Assembly: GCA_032173965.1 (NCBI GenBank)
Contig: JAVUNC010000004.1
Coordinates: forward strand, 23,227,001 to 23,291,000
Length of the DNA: 64,000 nt
From: Sitta carolinensis
Taxonomy: Eukaryota > Chordata > Aves > Passeriformes > Sittidae
Reading direction: 5' to 3'
The translations under genes were made by a program, and so were the position numbers. A model generated the notes under the pieces. The model was not told the origin of the DNA. It ran no database searches and saw only the letters and a program-made list of their open reading frames with translations. Positions 1-13,000 of this stretch are shown one piece after another (the first letter of the stretch is position 1; each line of letters starts with the position of its first letter).

Positions 1-49
1 GCCCAGAACTGGACACAGCACTCTAGATGTGGCCTCGCTAGGACAGAGT

Positions 50-71
50 GGGGGGGGGGGGGGGGGGGGGG
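50..71. repeat. 22-base poly-G run
   Basis: An uninterrupted run of 22 G residues, followed after AA by six more G. It abuts the CpG island to the right. Such runs are prone to length errors in assemblies and can form G-quadruplexes; its exact length is uncertain. Confidence 0.9.
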
Positions 72-99
72 AAGGGGGGATCACCTCCCGCTGGCCATG

Positions 100-520
100 C
101 TTTCCCGATGCACCCCCGGATACCACTGCCCTCCTGGCAGTATGGGCACTGCCGGCTCGCTGTCGCTTACTCGGCCCCCGCCGCCCGGCCCCGCCAAGCG
201 CCGCCAGCCGCCGCTCCGCCAGCGGCGCTGCGGGCGGCCCGGGCCGCGCCGCCGCCATGACGGCGACAGGCGCCCGCCTTCCGCCGCTGCGGGGCCGAGC
301 CGGGGCGCGGCGGGCCGGCGGGCGCGGCGGCGGGCCGGCGGGCGCGGGAGGCGGGGCCGGGCGGGGGCGGCGGGCGGGCGGGCGGCGGGCTGCTGCCGGG
401 GGCGGCGGGGAGCGGGCGGCGGGCGCGGCGGGGGCCGCCCCCGCAGGAGCCTGCCTTCGCCCGGGGGCTGCGCCGGGAAGCGGGATGCGGGCACGGGCGG
501 GAGGCGGCCACGAAGGCCAG
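100..520 (+). promoter_or_regulatory. TMEM14A: CpG island, probable TMEM14A promoter and non-coding exon 1
   Basis: Very GC-rich and CpG-dense sequence with many GGGCGG (Sp1-like) blocks, about 1.1 kb upstream of the first coding exon of TMEM14A. The coding start sits 10 nt inside an exon with a good acceptor at 1560-1561, so a 5' non-coding exon must lie upstream and this island is the obvious place. I could not choose its donor site with confidence. Long open frames crossing this block on both strands are a by-product of its GC content. Confidence 0.7.
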
Positions 521-1571
521 ACACATCAAAGGCCTGGAATCCCTTTCTGTCCCTGTATCCCTGGCCCCCGCCTCTGCAAACCTCGTTCTCCGGGGTGCAA
601 TGGCCCCATAAACCAACCTTTTGTCCTCAAGGTTACCACATGGGGAAGAGTGGGCTCGCTGCCAGTTGCTTACCTTTAATACTAAAGGCTTGACATGAAA
701 TGCTGAGCGAGCACTCTTTGCTACCTTTAACACTGGTTCAAGGAACACACGCTGAATTATAAAGAAGGATGTGCTTAATTAAGTGTACGCTTAAAATCTG
801 TGAGGTGTGCCGCTCCGGCTGGTGGGAGGGAGGCCGTGGTGCCGCAGGGGCTCTCTGGCTGCAGAGCGCTGCCGCTCGTTCCTTCACACAGCATTGCCAG
901 GGACCAGCATCCAACAGAGCCTTAAATGCTTCCTGCGGAACAGAAGCGTAAATTCAGACTATGCGTCAAAATGTTAAAGGTGAAATAAAAGGAGCATAGA
1001 TACAGGATAAAGTACCTCTATGTATATCTTCCCAAAACAGCCAAAGTTTCTATCTGTAATCTTTGAATAGACTCTGAAAATTCGTATTTTTGCCTGGTGC
1101 AGGGTTTGTTACATGCCGCTTGAAATGCTGCAGGTACAGTATGGTTGAAAGGAGATGAAAGCACTGAGCTGAGCACTCAGAAGACCTATATGTGTCCATA
1201 GTGTGCACTCAGCTCATCTGTAAAGTGCAACAAAACATGCTTTGCATGGTGTCAAGCTTTTTGCCTGCATACATGTATTTGTGACTAAGGAAAATGTGTG
1301 CCACATAAATCCCAAATAATCCCCAAGTGGAAATATGGTATACCCAGATGCTGGGGTGGAAGAAAATGCAGCAGTTAGTGAAAGGATGGTACAGTAGCCA
1401 ACAGGCACACACACCTTCACCTTCTGAATGTTTTGACACAGTAGTCAAACACAATTTAGGAGAGTGTAGTGTTATTTAGAGCCCTTTAAGTAATGATTTC
1501 TTTTTACCAGGAGAAAGGAATTTGTTTGCCTTCAGTTGCAATATGTTTGTTTTTCTAACAGAGTTGGGACC

Positions 1572-4500
1572 ATGGCTGTTGACTGGATTGGTTTTGCATA
1601 TGCTTCATTGCTGGTGGTTGGAGGTGTTGTAGCATACACTCGTAAAGGTTAGTACTGGGACAGAAGGATTTGGAAATTAAACATTTGATTTCTTGTATGC
1701 AATGTGACACATGAAAATTTTGCTGTAATTAACACAGCTGCATTTTACATCCATCGTGTGCTGTTGTAAATGCACTGAGTCTCATGAGATGTTTTTGAGC
1801 CAGCTTAAGAATTTAAGTGAGTTTGTTTTCAGGGCAAAGAGTGGGAGTTGTCATGTTATCTTTGAACTTTAATGCATTTTGTTCTTTCTCATCTCCTTTT
1901 AATCATTCCTATGTTGTGCACAGTATATACTTGATTAAAGCTTATTTTCTGCGGAGAAATCCACGCTTGATTCTGATATTTCCAGACGCACGGTAGGAAA
2001 AACCCTCTACTTGTGTGCTCTGAGTTGGTGGTTAATTCTCTGTCGCTGTTAGAATTGTGCCTTTTCACAGTAAGATACCCAGTCATGTTTTGGTGGCAGC
2101 GTACCGCAAAGCGCGGTTTCGGTTTTCCAGGCATTTCGCAGTCCCGCGGGTGCTCAGCACCCGGCAGGGGTCGCGGCCGTACCGGGGGCGGGCCGGCGGA
2201 GCTGCGGGCGGCTTCCCGTCCGCTCCCGCACAGCCCCCGCGGCGCGGCGGGCCCGGCCCGTTCCTTTGGCCGTCACGATTCTTGGGCTTCGCGGTCACCG
2301 GCTCCCTTCGTAGTGTGCCCGTGCTTTGCTCTCGGAGGCACAGCTTCACTTCTGAATTTCTGAAAACGCTGTGCTTTTGTGTTTGCAGACAGCTGCGCGC
2401 ACTGACTATCCCACTCACCTATTCACTCATTAATAGTTGGTCAATCCTCGTGGTAAATCTAAATTATTTTTCATTGGCTATGATTAACATTTTCTTGCAA
2501 AGACTTGATTAAAAATACTCAAAAGGATTGAGAGCTAAATGACATCGGGGATCTGGATTCCTTATTTATAAACATCTGGGAATCAATTCAAATAATGTCT
2601 GCTGTCAGATTCTACACTTTTATCATGTGGTACTAAGACAAACACTTTTTCGGAAATCTGAATATATTAAGGATGTATCTGGGATTTATGAACCTGTTTT
2701 TCAATAGCACTGCAAGAAGATGTCAAGTTACTTTTAGAAAGCCCGTTTTTATTCTCGCTGCCATTTATTTGTTTTTTTCATTTTTCTTAATTAAATGTGA
2801 TGTTGGTGATTGCATTTCTTTGTCCAGAACTGATGTCAGACTGAAAAGTCTGACATTATGACCACACATGTTGTCTAATTTACTCTTTATATATATTGGC
2901 ACATTTCTACCATTTTGGAGACTCCCAGGTGCTGTAAGATAAGTTAAAATGAATGTAATTTGGAGAAATTACAAAAATCCTTCTTAAGTATGATAGAGAA
3001 AATAGGCACATTTAGGGTTGTATTTCTCCCAAGTTGCAAGTATTCCTGGGTCCTGTTCATCTCCCTCTAACTTGGTCGATCTTGCCCCTAATCCCACACA
3101 TTAGAATGACCCAGTTACAGAAATATTACCTCTCTATTCACACTGGGTGAGGTAAGCTGGAATGTGGCAAAATCAGTTCTATTTTTAATATATTTGGATA
3201 ATACTGTGTAGAGAGACAACTGCCATATAAAAATTGACCTTAAAGACGTTGTATTGCAAAATAACACTTGAATGATTTCTTGCAGGTAGTAAAATCTCTT
3301 TAGCTGCTGGACTCACCTTTGGCTCCATGGCTGCTTATGGAGCTTACTGTGTAACATATGATCCAAGAAATGTGAAGATATCATTGTGTAAGTGTTTCAC
3401 TGCAGTAAACAAAAAAAAAAAAAGCATCCTGAACAGCATGTAAAATTCTCTTTTCAGTAAATTTTGGGTATTGCTTTGGTTTAAATGTTGGGTTTTAAAT
3501 AGAGTTCAATGCTTCAGATTAGCTTACAAAATTCAGGAGCCATTTACAAGGTAAGGCAGATCATTGACAAAAAGCCAGTAGATATGTGTTGCCACCTGGC
3601 AACACCTCCTTTATAAGATGGTTGTGCAACATTGCACATATTGTGAAATCCAGCTGAGAAACAGGAGGTAGTACTGCAATAAAATCATTACCATTACAGA
3701 TTAGAATTTTGCAATTTGAGCAGTAAAGCAGGTGTAGGATCCAGTGTTGCATAATATAAGGTATCCTCAGCTCCCAGTGAACTAGAACAGTTTGACTTAG
3801 TGTTTTTCCTTTGCTGCTAAGCAAGACAGGATACAAACTATGCAATAATTGTCATGGTAGGTAGTTTGTCGTGAAACCCTCATGGAGGCAAAAAACTACA
3901 ATGCCTAAGGGGGACATAACCTCACATAAGTGATTTGCAATAAGAGCTGTTGGGAGATTGTCTCACTGATGGTTTTAGCAGAGGTGGTTTAGGCTGTGAT
4001 TTCACATGCACAAATGCATTTAGAATACATTTAATCCAGATTCTGTGAGCACAGAATTGTTTTTTTCTCAATTTACAGTTTGTGGTAGATTGTTCATTCT
4101 GGCTTTGTGCTTTGCACCAATCACATTTATTAAAAAATTCCATTTTAAAAAAACGTTGAGTAGCATTGACAGCAAAGTGTTCCCAGCAAGTTCTTTAGTA
4201 AAGGTGACAATTGTCGACCTGATCTGATCCTAGATGGCCTTAAATTGGATTTCCAGTTTTGCTATCATGACCTTGCTCAGATTAAGTTATCCCACTGTTT
4301 AAAAAAAAAAAAAAAACAACAACTTTTTTTTTTTTTTAATGAAGACATAGCCTTAAATATATCATTAGTGTGAGATGCTTTTAAGCAGTGTATGCTATTA
4401 TACTTCTATGGGTCAGTTAAGTCACTTGAGTTAGATACAAAATGTATGGAAAAGAAGACTCATTAAAACTTAATATATGTTGCCTGTTTCCCAGTTCTCA

Positions 4501-7500
4501 GGTTTTGAAGAGCCTAATGCAAAATTTTCCATTAATGTGCTTTTGAATGTCTGTTATCTAAAGTAGTCAGTGTTTTGCATTTCATGTAGTTGTAGGCATG
4601 TGAGGACTTTCTCAACTGGAGAAATGTAGATCATTTATTTGGTAGAAGTTGCAGCAATGAGATGAGATAAGAGTTCACTACACCTGCCTTAGAAAGTTCT
4701 TACATAAAGTAAAAGGAGCAAAGACTTCTTAAAGCAGTTTTAGTTTAGAATGTTTACAAAGAAACATTTTAAATGCTTTTTATTATAAATGTGTATTACT
4801 TTTGTGGAAAACTAGGATGTTTTCACTTAGGCCTAACATGCCAAAATGTGAAAAGCAGCTGGAGCACAAATGAAAGATGGAAATTAAATGCATGGAAGAA
4901 AGCCACCACACTGAGCTTAGGAACCACTACAGTAAATTACAGCATAAAATAAAGCAAGTAGCCAAACCTTTTAAAGGTTAGGAAATCTAAAAACAATCCA
5001 TCCATCCAAACTGTAATTATTGACAATATTTTTCACCTACGCAAGACTCTCCTACAGTAATTTATGTAATATTTTAGTACAAGACCTTGATAGTAAGATT
5101 GTTGTAGCTTGTCCTGCATACAAAGATTATGTAGCATGGGGTACCCCAGGCAAATTCTCTTTGTTGTTTTATAAATTATTATTATTTCAGGCATTTTCCT
5201 ACTTCACCTGAAATAAGCTCTGTGCTTTCTTGGATACTTTAATATATTTTTATGTATTTGAAGCAGATGTAGAAATTCAAATCTCAGTATGCAAGAGTTA
5301 GTAGGATTCACAATACAAGTTGATTCTGATCTGAATATGATTCACTGGATTGAATTTGTCTTGATTTATTGAGTTTCTTTGACTGGTTTAAGGTGAAATT
5401 TAAAAGTCTCTGGAACCTGTGAAAAGCCAGATACTAGCAAATGATTAAAAAAAAAATTATAGAGTGAATATGCTTTGTAGCTTGAAATAAACTGTAAATA
5501 TATTCAGGACTCTAGCAAGACACATGCTGTGGAATAGTTCACTCTTGAGACATTCCTGAGAGGATCAAGGCTATGTGACTAGAAAATAAGAGCAATGGAT
5601 AATAGAGCATATTTTTTTGCAAGGTATTTTTAATGAGTGCACATAGTTGGTAGCATTCTGTAAGATACTTGTAACTTTTAGGGCTTGTTTTATAATGGTG
5701 AAGTGAGTTTAAAACTAATTTTTGACACCTATGAACACAGGACTGACCCCAGAACTAGACATTGGAATTTGAAGAGTATTAGCCGAATGGTTTAACTGCT
5801 CCATAGGAAGGGAAGAGGTCTTTGTAACTGCCATTACTTTGGCTGTGAGAGTGACAAAGCCCAGCTGCTCATGAGAAATCCTGCCTCTCTGCCCACTTCT
5901 AGGAAGCATTTCAAGTGACTGTTCTTTAATGAAGGTAGCTATCTTTGCAGTTTTATATGTTCTCCTCAGTCTTCTTATTTATGTAGCACTCTGTAGCCAC
6001 AGTTCAAAGTGAAATCCCTATGCCAGATGAGTTCATTGCTGCCTTCATTTTTAGATAAGACTACTCCACAAAGAAGATGCAGTTTCTTTCATGGTTGTTC
6101 TCTGCTGCTTCTGTGGCATTTATTGTCCTCTTGAGCTGCCCATCTCTTGTCACAGGCAAGGATGGTTCCATTGTAGCAAAAGGCTACAAAGGAACTGCAG
6201 TCATGAAGATGTTGATAGCTATATTTTGTAGTAAAAACAGGTGGCAAAGCTTCCAATATAGTTTTTAAGTCTCAGCAAATAAAGAGCTAATATTCTAAAA
6301 AAGAAAGTAAGTTGAATGCTCTAGCTCCTTGAATAGTTAGAAAACAGCTGCAATGATCTAGGGTGGTGGGATTTATGACACACTATTCCTGTAATTCAGT
6401 ATACATGTTAATGCTATGGCCAAGATTCTTTCTACTTTGTTGGTATCCCTGTGAATTTACATATGGGTGAGTAGAAATGACTGACTGACAAACTTACCTA
6501 GTCTCCATGGAACAGGATTTAGCATTCTGCTGCAGATGGAAACTTTATTTGTAGCTAAAAGAAATCATAGTAGTATATTTTGGAAAAGCAAGGATGTTTT
6601 TATAGACTCTATCTCTGATCTAATGTTTCACTGAATTGCAGTTCATAGGAAAACAGCAATGACCTTTGATAAACTCTGTGTTCCTGCATGGTCCACTGAG
6701 AAAAGTGAGAACATAAATATATTGGATTGTCTTTTACAGTTTCATCTTTTCTTTTGACCATTATAATGGGAATGAGGTTCAAGAGGTCCAAGAAATTAAT
6801 GCCAGCTGGACTAGTAGCATGCCTGAGGTAAATACATATTCCAGATCTTAATATAAAAGATTTCACTGGTTTTCAAATAATTGCCATTTCACCCCCAATT
6901 CAAGGCAGTATTGGTGGAAGTCACTGTCATTCAGCAACTATACAGCTTAAGTGAAATTAGTTTGGAGGTCACAGGCCTGTTTCCAGTGAACAGCTTTTTC
7001 ATCTTACTAGGCAGATACAGCTGATAAGAAGTTCCTTTCTCAGCACAGAGAGGTCAGCAATTAAATATTAATGTATATTGATAAGGCTTTTGGAGGAACC
7101 TAGATAAGCCTTAGTGTTTTCAAACACATACACATAAAGTCAGTCTAATTTCATACTACACAGTCATCTTTAAAAAAAGGCCAGCACTTTGGTTTAGAAG
7201 TGCTGCATTCAAAACTACTGGAAACACAGTACTGTTGAAAACCAGGACATTTTTTTACCTGAGCTAAGAACTATGGTCAGTATTAATGCAAATTTAAAAA
7301 AAAAAATTCTGTCTGTTCCTACTGCTTTATTGCTGCTGTTTGGCATTCTGGAAAATATAATTTTCTGAACGTATTAATTTGGCATTAAATTATGGAGTTT
7401 AGATTTTTTTCCCGTAAGTCTTTAATGCAGAACATTTTCCAAGTGTAAATCAGAATCTCCATCTTCTGAAGGAATAACTATTGCTTTGTTGTTACCAGGT

Positions 7501-7849
7501 TTAATATAACACCATTCTGTTTTACTTCAGTTACATACAGGGAGGAAAAAAATCAGAAGCAAATTGTCAAGATGCAAAATGTAAGAATCGGGACTTACAC
7601 TGGAAAATGTTATTGTCCATTGTGGATTGCTTTTCAGCCTGGGTGGGCTTTTTTTTTCAAGACACTGAGATTGTAGATTTAGATACCCGAAAAGATGACT
7701 TAATAGTCGTCAGCTATTAATGAATGCACTGTTATTTAATGATGACTTTCACTGATTTTATTAATGACAGCCATATTTATGTTTTCTTGTTTTGCATTTT
7801 TTTTTTCAGCCTTTTGATGATTTTGAGGCTTGTTTTTATGCTGCTGTAG
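1572..7849 (+). CDS. TMEM14A: TMEM14A, small four-helix membrane protein
   Basis: Four coding exons: 1572-1647, 3286-3387, 6740-6827 and 7810-7849 (stop TAG), joining to 306 nt, 101 residues; the human protein is 99. All junctions are GT-AG and phases agree. Exon 1 begins MAVDWIGFAYASLLVVGG, a hydrophobic helix; exon 2 adds a glycine- and alanine-rich helix ending YDPRNVKISL; exon 3 carries the basic block MRFKRSKKLMPAGL that is characteristic of TMEM14A; exon 4 is the hydrophobic C-terminus. Family knowledge: TMEM14 proteins are small integral membrane proteins of mitochondria or ER, and TMEM14A has been linked to suppression of apoptosis. The gene is next to the GSTA cluster in mammals too, supporting orthology. 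The start has a good Kozak context (GGGACCATGG). Introns 2 and 3 hold nothing else recognisable apart from the CpG block at 2.1-2.3 kb. Confidence 0.95.
2095..2310. promoter_or_regulatory. Second CpG-rich block inside a TMEM14A intron
   Basis: About 215 bp of CpG-dense sequence (CCCGCGG, GGGGCGGGCC, GCGGCGCGGCGGG) inside AT-rich intron sequence, 0.45 kb downstream of the first coding exon. It resembles a short promoter or enhancer island. No conserved coding frame is evident. It could be an alternative TMEM14A promoter, a separate non-coding promoter, or a fragment of a GC-rich retroelement. Confidence 0.45.
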
Positions 7850-8360
7850 GAGAATTTAGAACCAAATATAGCTGCCATGCCCACCAGACAGACATGCTCT
7901 CCATACTTGAAAGATGAGTTTGAATGAGTCTTATACCGCATTTATATTTTCTGTAAAAGACCTGTACCTGTTATTTGATTATTGACATGTGCTGATATTT
8001 TAAAAGCTTTTTTTAAAAACTAAAGCAAGTGTTTTGTTGGTATAATTTGATCTGCTTTCATTTAAGGAGTCTATTAACTCGTAGGATATTTCTTTGTAAG
8101 TTTGATCTCTTTTAGGGGTGCAGAGCACCCCCGGAAATTGAATTACTCTTGCACTGTACCTCTGAAAGAATATCTATAAATACGTGTTTATGCTAAAAAA
8201 AGGTAACTTGTATTGAAATATAATTTTGTATTTTCTGAGATTAAATAATCAGTTCTAAATCCAAAAAGTATTGGGCCTGTACTGTGTTGCACTAGATAAA
8301 CAACTTCTTACCAACATACGTTCTTGTTCCCCGGTTCTAAATATAAAAAATCAGTCTTCA

Positions 8361-8366
8361 AATAAA
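8361..8366 (+). terminator. TMEM14A: TMEM14A polyadenylation signal
   Basis: AATAAA 512 nt after the stop codon, in a 3' UTR (from 7850) with no other canonical signal closer to it. Transcript end expected 10-25 nt downstream. Confidence 0.6.
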
Positions 8367-8389
8367 ATGTAAAATGTTCGAAGCTTATC

Positions 8390-9840
8390 AGTTTTTTTAA
8401 GCAGAGGAGTGGGCCATTTTGTCAATGGAAGAGTCTGGTGCTCTGCTTTGTACTCAGTAGTGGTTTAAAACATGTACCATGCTGTAAACTGCCAGTGACA
8501 TGAACCATGGCCGAGGTTCATCATGCTGCACAAAGAGGTTCCAAGCTCTCAGTACTCTGGAACAGGTTTGCCATTCCAGTCTCACACAGATTATCTTGCT
8601 GAAGTGTCCCCCATAAGCAGAAGAGACTATTCAGTCATAAACTATTCAGGGACTGAAGTTGCTTTGATTTGCGTATAAAGTAAATATTCCTGGGGGTCTC
8701 AAAGCTTGGCTAAGACTGTCTTCTGGTGTTCAGGGAATATAAGCAAAATCATTAGAAAGCAATATGGGTGGGTGCACTCTTGAAGACAAAAATAAGTTTT
8801 GCTGCTTTTCATTTTTTTCATACAAAGGTTGCTTATGAAGGTTATCATGGATCATGATACCACCTTTGTGATGGCTCCCAAATCATAATACTTGTTTGGA
8901 AGAGAGGAATAGCCCGGTGAAATGGGTACTGTGCTGGGCACAGCAAAGCACTGCTTCCAGCCATTGAAGTAATTTTAATATAAACCTGTTTGGAACTCAG
9001 CAGTGCCCAGGTGACTGGGGCACTTGTGGTTTGTACCTCTGAGCTGCATGTGACTCTTCTTAGGCACAAGTCAGGAAAGGAGTTAACTGCTGGGCAGTAA
9101 TTCTTCACATACACTGGCTGTCTGCCTAATCGATTAAGTCCTACTGAGGAGAAACAACTAAGTGCAAAGAAGGATGGTTTATGGTAATTTTCTTAAAGAG
9201 AACAGTGATGGTTCTCTTATGAAATTAGGGTAAAGAATCTTACATAGTAGTCCATGCTTTAAGCACTTTTGAGATAAAACTCACTCTTGAAAAGGTAAGT
9301 AGGAAGTGCACTTGGCTTTATAACTGTGGGACGTGACTGCAGAAGGTAAAAGCTTACAAAGAAACCACTCAAGGGGCATTTGCCTCATGACCAGCGAGCC
9401 AAGCAGCAAAAAGAACAAGGGAATAGGTGCTTTCAGCAGATGAACACCACAGCAGGCCAATTAAACACGACAACTTTGATCTTTCAGTAAAAAAAAATTG
9501 CTCCTAAGAGATTCATGTGGGGATTAGAAATGTTCCTTACTTCTGCCTCTAAACTTAAAAGGATCATGAATTTTAATTTTATTTTTAAAGGTGTATTTAC
9601 TTAATTTTTAAGCTGTGAAATACAGCAGGGAGACTGAATTTTCCATGAGACCACCTAGGGAACTGACCCAAAAGATTCTAGGCCTGAATTTAAATGACTT
9701 CTCAATTTTCACTGTGTGGCTCCTCTCTCCTGCAGTTTACAAAGAGGGGGTCAGGGGTCACGTGGCTTTTCTACAGTACTCCGGAAGCTACAGCTGAACA
9801 TATTACCCTACCAGGCATGCACTGCAATTGAACACACACA
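8390..9840. other. Convergent intergenic spacer TMEM14A / G1
   Basis: About 1.45 kb between the expected 3' ends of TMEM14A (+) and the first GSTA gene (-). I see no coding exon, repeat family or RNA gene in it. Confidence 0.6.
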
Positions 9841-9854
9841 AAGCATCAGCATGT

Positions 9855-9860
9855 TTTATT
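9855..9860 (-). terminator. GSTA: Polyadenylation signal of GSTA gene G1
   Basis: TTTATT on the + strand, i.e. AATAAA on the - strand, 188 nt downstream of the G1 stop codon, in a GAAATAAAA context also seen at the 3' ends of G2, G3 and G4. Confidence 0.65.
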
Positions 9861-10047
9861 TCATATAACTGCTTCATGAAAGTCTTCTTTTTGGACTCAA
9901 CAGGTCCAAATTAGCCTTTTACTCTAATTTAAAAGCGTCTTCACAGTGTATTGTTTCAACACTGGCCATATGATGCAAGTTACAGAGCACATCTATGCAA
10001 TTTATGCTTACAAGGCAATGTACTACAGTTGGGTTATCTTCATCAGA

Positions 10048-13000
10048 TTAGATATTGAATACTGTCCTCACAAAAGCAACAAACTTCTCATCTGTTGGTG
10101 GCTTCCTCTGGCTGCCAGGCTGTAAGAATTTTTTGATTGTTGGAATGTTGCTGATTCTTCCTTTAAAAGCCTGTAAGAAGCAACAGTAAAGCCAGTGAGA
10201 TTAAGGAAATTATAATTCCATCCTTTATATCTTAAAGATGAGGTGAATTGGATTTTTAATTGTTGGACATACTTATTAAACAGAAAAAGGTAGTAGTTTT
10301 TCCTGATCTGTAATGCTGCTGCTAGACTTTAGTTTCCCAGACCAGTATGGGAGAAATTAATATTAAAGAATTAAGATTCATCTAGTAAAAAGTGGAACGA
10401 AAAATCCCATATCCTGGATCGCAATCCTGCAGATATATTTAAGGAAAAAAAAAAAAAAAAACAAAAAAAAAGAAGCGAGGACTGGAATACCTCAGTACAA
10501 AGCATTACAGAAGTCAAGACATACAAAACATAACTGCTCTTTGTATACGATTTCTTAAAAATTTAATTTTACTGACAAAAAGAAAAGGACAGGAACTGCA
10601 GGCACACCAGGCCACAGACTTTCCTTCTGTTTGTTATTGCTGTGCTTGAAGACATGGAAGTAATTAAAAGACCAAATTGGTAGCATTAGTGAGTGAATTC
10701 CTGCCAGCTGAGAACATCTGGGGAAAGAACTGGAGAAATGTGAGTCCCCAGAAGCTCTGGGGCAAAGCAATGCACTGAGTGCAGGTTTTTGTAGTCAAGC
10801 AGACCAGAGAAGTGTAAGTACAATGGCTCAAAAGACATAAACGTCAATTAACGTTTAAGAACAGTTAAAAAGTGAAATTTGTTTGTTACCTTCCAAATTG
10901 ACACCAGATAATTACTAACCTGTAGCAGAGGGAATGCAGACAGTACATCAGGCTTACATTCTTCTACCATTAAAATGGCTTCCAGCAGATGGACATCTGC
11001 CCAGCTTAATTTGTTGCCAACAAGATAATCCTGTCCATGATCTTTTAAGGCCTATAAGGCATGAACACAAAAAAAAAATCACATGGGATCTAACAATTTT
11101 ATCTAACGATTTCATTGCAGATAGATTTCTAAAAAAAAAAAAAAAAAAACACAGCAGAACAAAGCCATGCAAGAACCTATCAAGTTAGAAAGTGATAAAT
11201 ATTTTTTAAACAAAAAAATTAAATCAGAATTCATGTTTCAGTGCCTGAGCCCATCTCTCACTCTAACCTACTGTACCAGGTAGCTGTATACCAAGTCCAG
11301 TACCACAAGAAAGACTTAATCACACAAAAGAAATGGGACTAAAGTAATTGGAAGAGGTAGTCAGGCCAGTTTACATGTAAGCACACCTCGAATTTTTAAG
11401 AAAAAAGTTAAGTGACTTTCCAGTGTTTCAGCAAAATTTGAGACTGATGATTACAATTTGAAATACATCCAGAACGAAGGAATACAACCTTCCCATCCTT
11501 TACCCCGTAAGGAAGGACTCCTTTATGGCAAACTGCTTATGCAAAAACCACAGCCTGCCAAAGCTACTAACAACTGTAGGAGACCAGTTGAGATGAGCAC
11601 TGCAGCACAGCTTCAGAACAGCTCTCCAGCCTACCTTTGTCCTGAAGACTATGACCCTCCTAGCAGGAGCAAGAGAAGGATGTGTCTGTGCCTAAGTCAC
11701 ACCAAAGCTACTCTTAAGTAACAAATGTGCAGTAAGACATCAGTCTGTGACTCTGGAAGACAACTACTCCTCCAGGCCCATCTGCCAGTTCTACCATAGA
11801 GGCAGCAATCACAGGCAGTCACAGCTGATACCTTCACATAATTATTTCCTACACTGCTCTAACAAAATCCACCACAGCTTGTTTGTCAGACTGTATGTAA
11901 ACTCCCAAGCATAGCACTGGAATCTGATTGCCTGCAGGGCTTTATAATCCCTTCTGGTGTTCCATTGGGCTGCTGAGTGTTTAAAGTGAACACTCACAGC
12001 TAGGTATGTTTCCTGTCAACTTGCTGAATGAATAACACATAGACTGCAAACCCTGATAAGCTGGATCAATGGACCTCTTAAACAGCTGGTACTGAAAGAA
12101 AATTATTAACCATTTTAACAAAATTAACTAGGCTAAAATCATGGAAAAGTTCAGCTGTGCCTTTACCTTAAGCAAACAAGGATTACTTTAAAGAATCTCC
12201 TACATGGAGCATACATGCTAAAACATATCACAACAGTAGTTTATGCCACCTAGGCACAGGCTTAGAGAATTTTGGTGCATGTTTTATTGTTTAATAACTT
12301 AAAATACATATCAGACTTCTAATCTTTGAAAGACTAATGTGTGTAATCAATATCTCTCAGCACATCCCTCCATTGGTGTGGCAGTGGATATATATGAACT
12401 CTGATTACATAAGTGCTGGATTATGTCGTTTACATAATTTTACCGTGCAGCCTCTGTGGGTTTTGTTTGTGCAATTTAAGGCTCTAATAAAGTGGGACAT
12501 GAAATTGTATCAAGTCTTGTATTTTTTTGAATGGACTTCAGCTGCCTAGTAACCAAGGCTTCAAGCTGGAAACCCAGCTCAGCTCTGAAACAACACAGCT
12601 TTGTACCCTTGGCAGACTTCTGAGGAGACCACTATGCCCTGAAAAAGCACTGTGAGAAAGTCTGTACAGCACAACCACATGTGGCACAAAAGGAAAAGTT
12701 ACAAACAGAAGCAAACTCGTAAGATGGCTCAATTCAAACAGGAAAATTTTAACACAAAAAAACACAATTAAAAGATCCTTACAGGAGAAATAAAACAACA
12801 AGAACAAACTGCAAGTTGGTAGAAAATGGCAGTTCAGTAACATCCAGGCAATGTTCCAGGGAAAAGAAAAGAACAAACCATCCCCTCCCTAGCCAAGAAA
12901 GCCTCTTCATGTGCTCTAAGGGGATGGCAAGCATACCAATGCCTTTCCTCACAGCTCAAGCTAACTCCTTGGTGCATGCTAGCCAGTAAATAATTGCTTT

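Noticed and set aside
29..748. Overlapping open frames of 150-216 codons at the left end
   Set aside because: They run through a CpG island with few stop codons in any frame, and the predicted residues are mostly Gly, Ala, Arg and Pro. The island is better read as the TMEM14A promoter.
8845..9114. An 89-codon open frame between TMEM14A and G1
   Set aside because: No family resemblance, no promoter or splice signals, and it lies in an otherwise featureless spacer.
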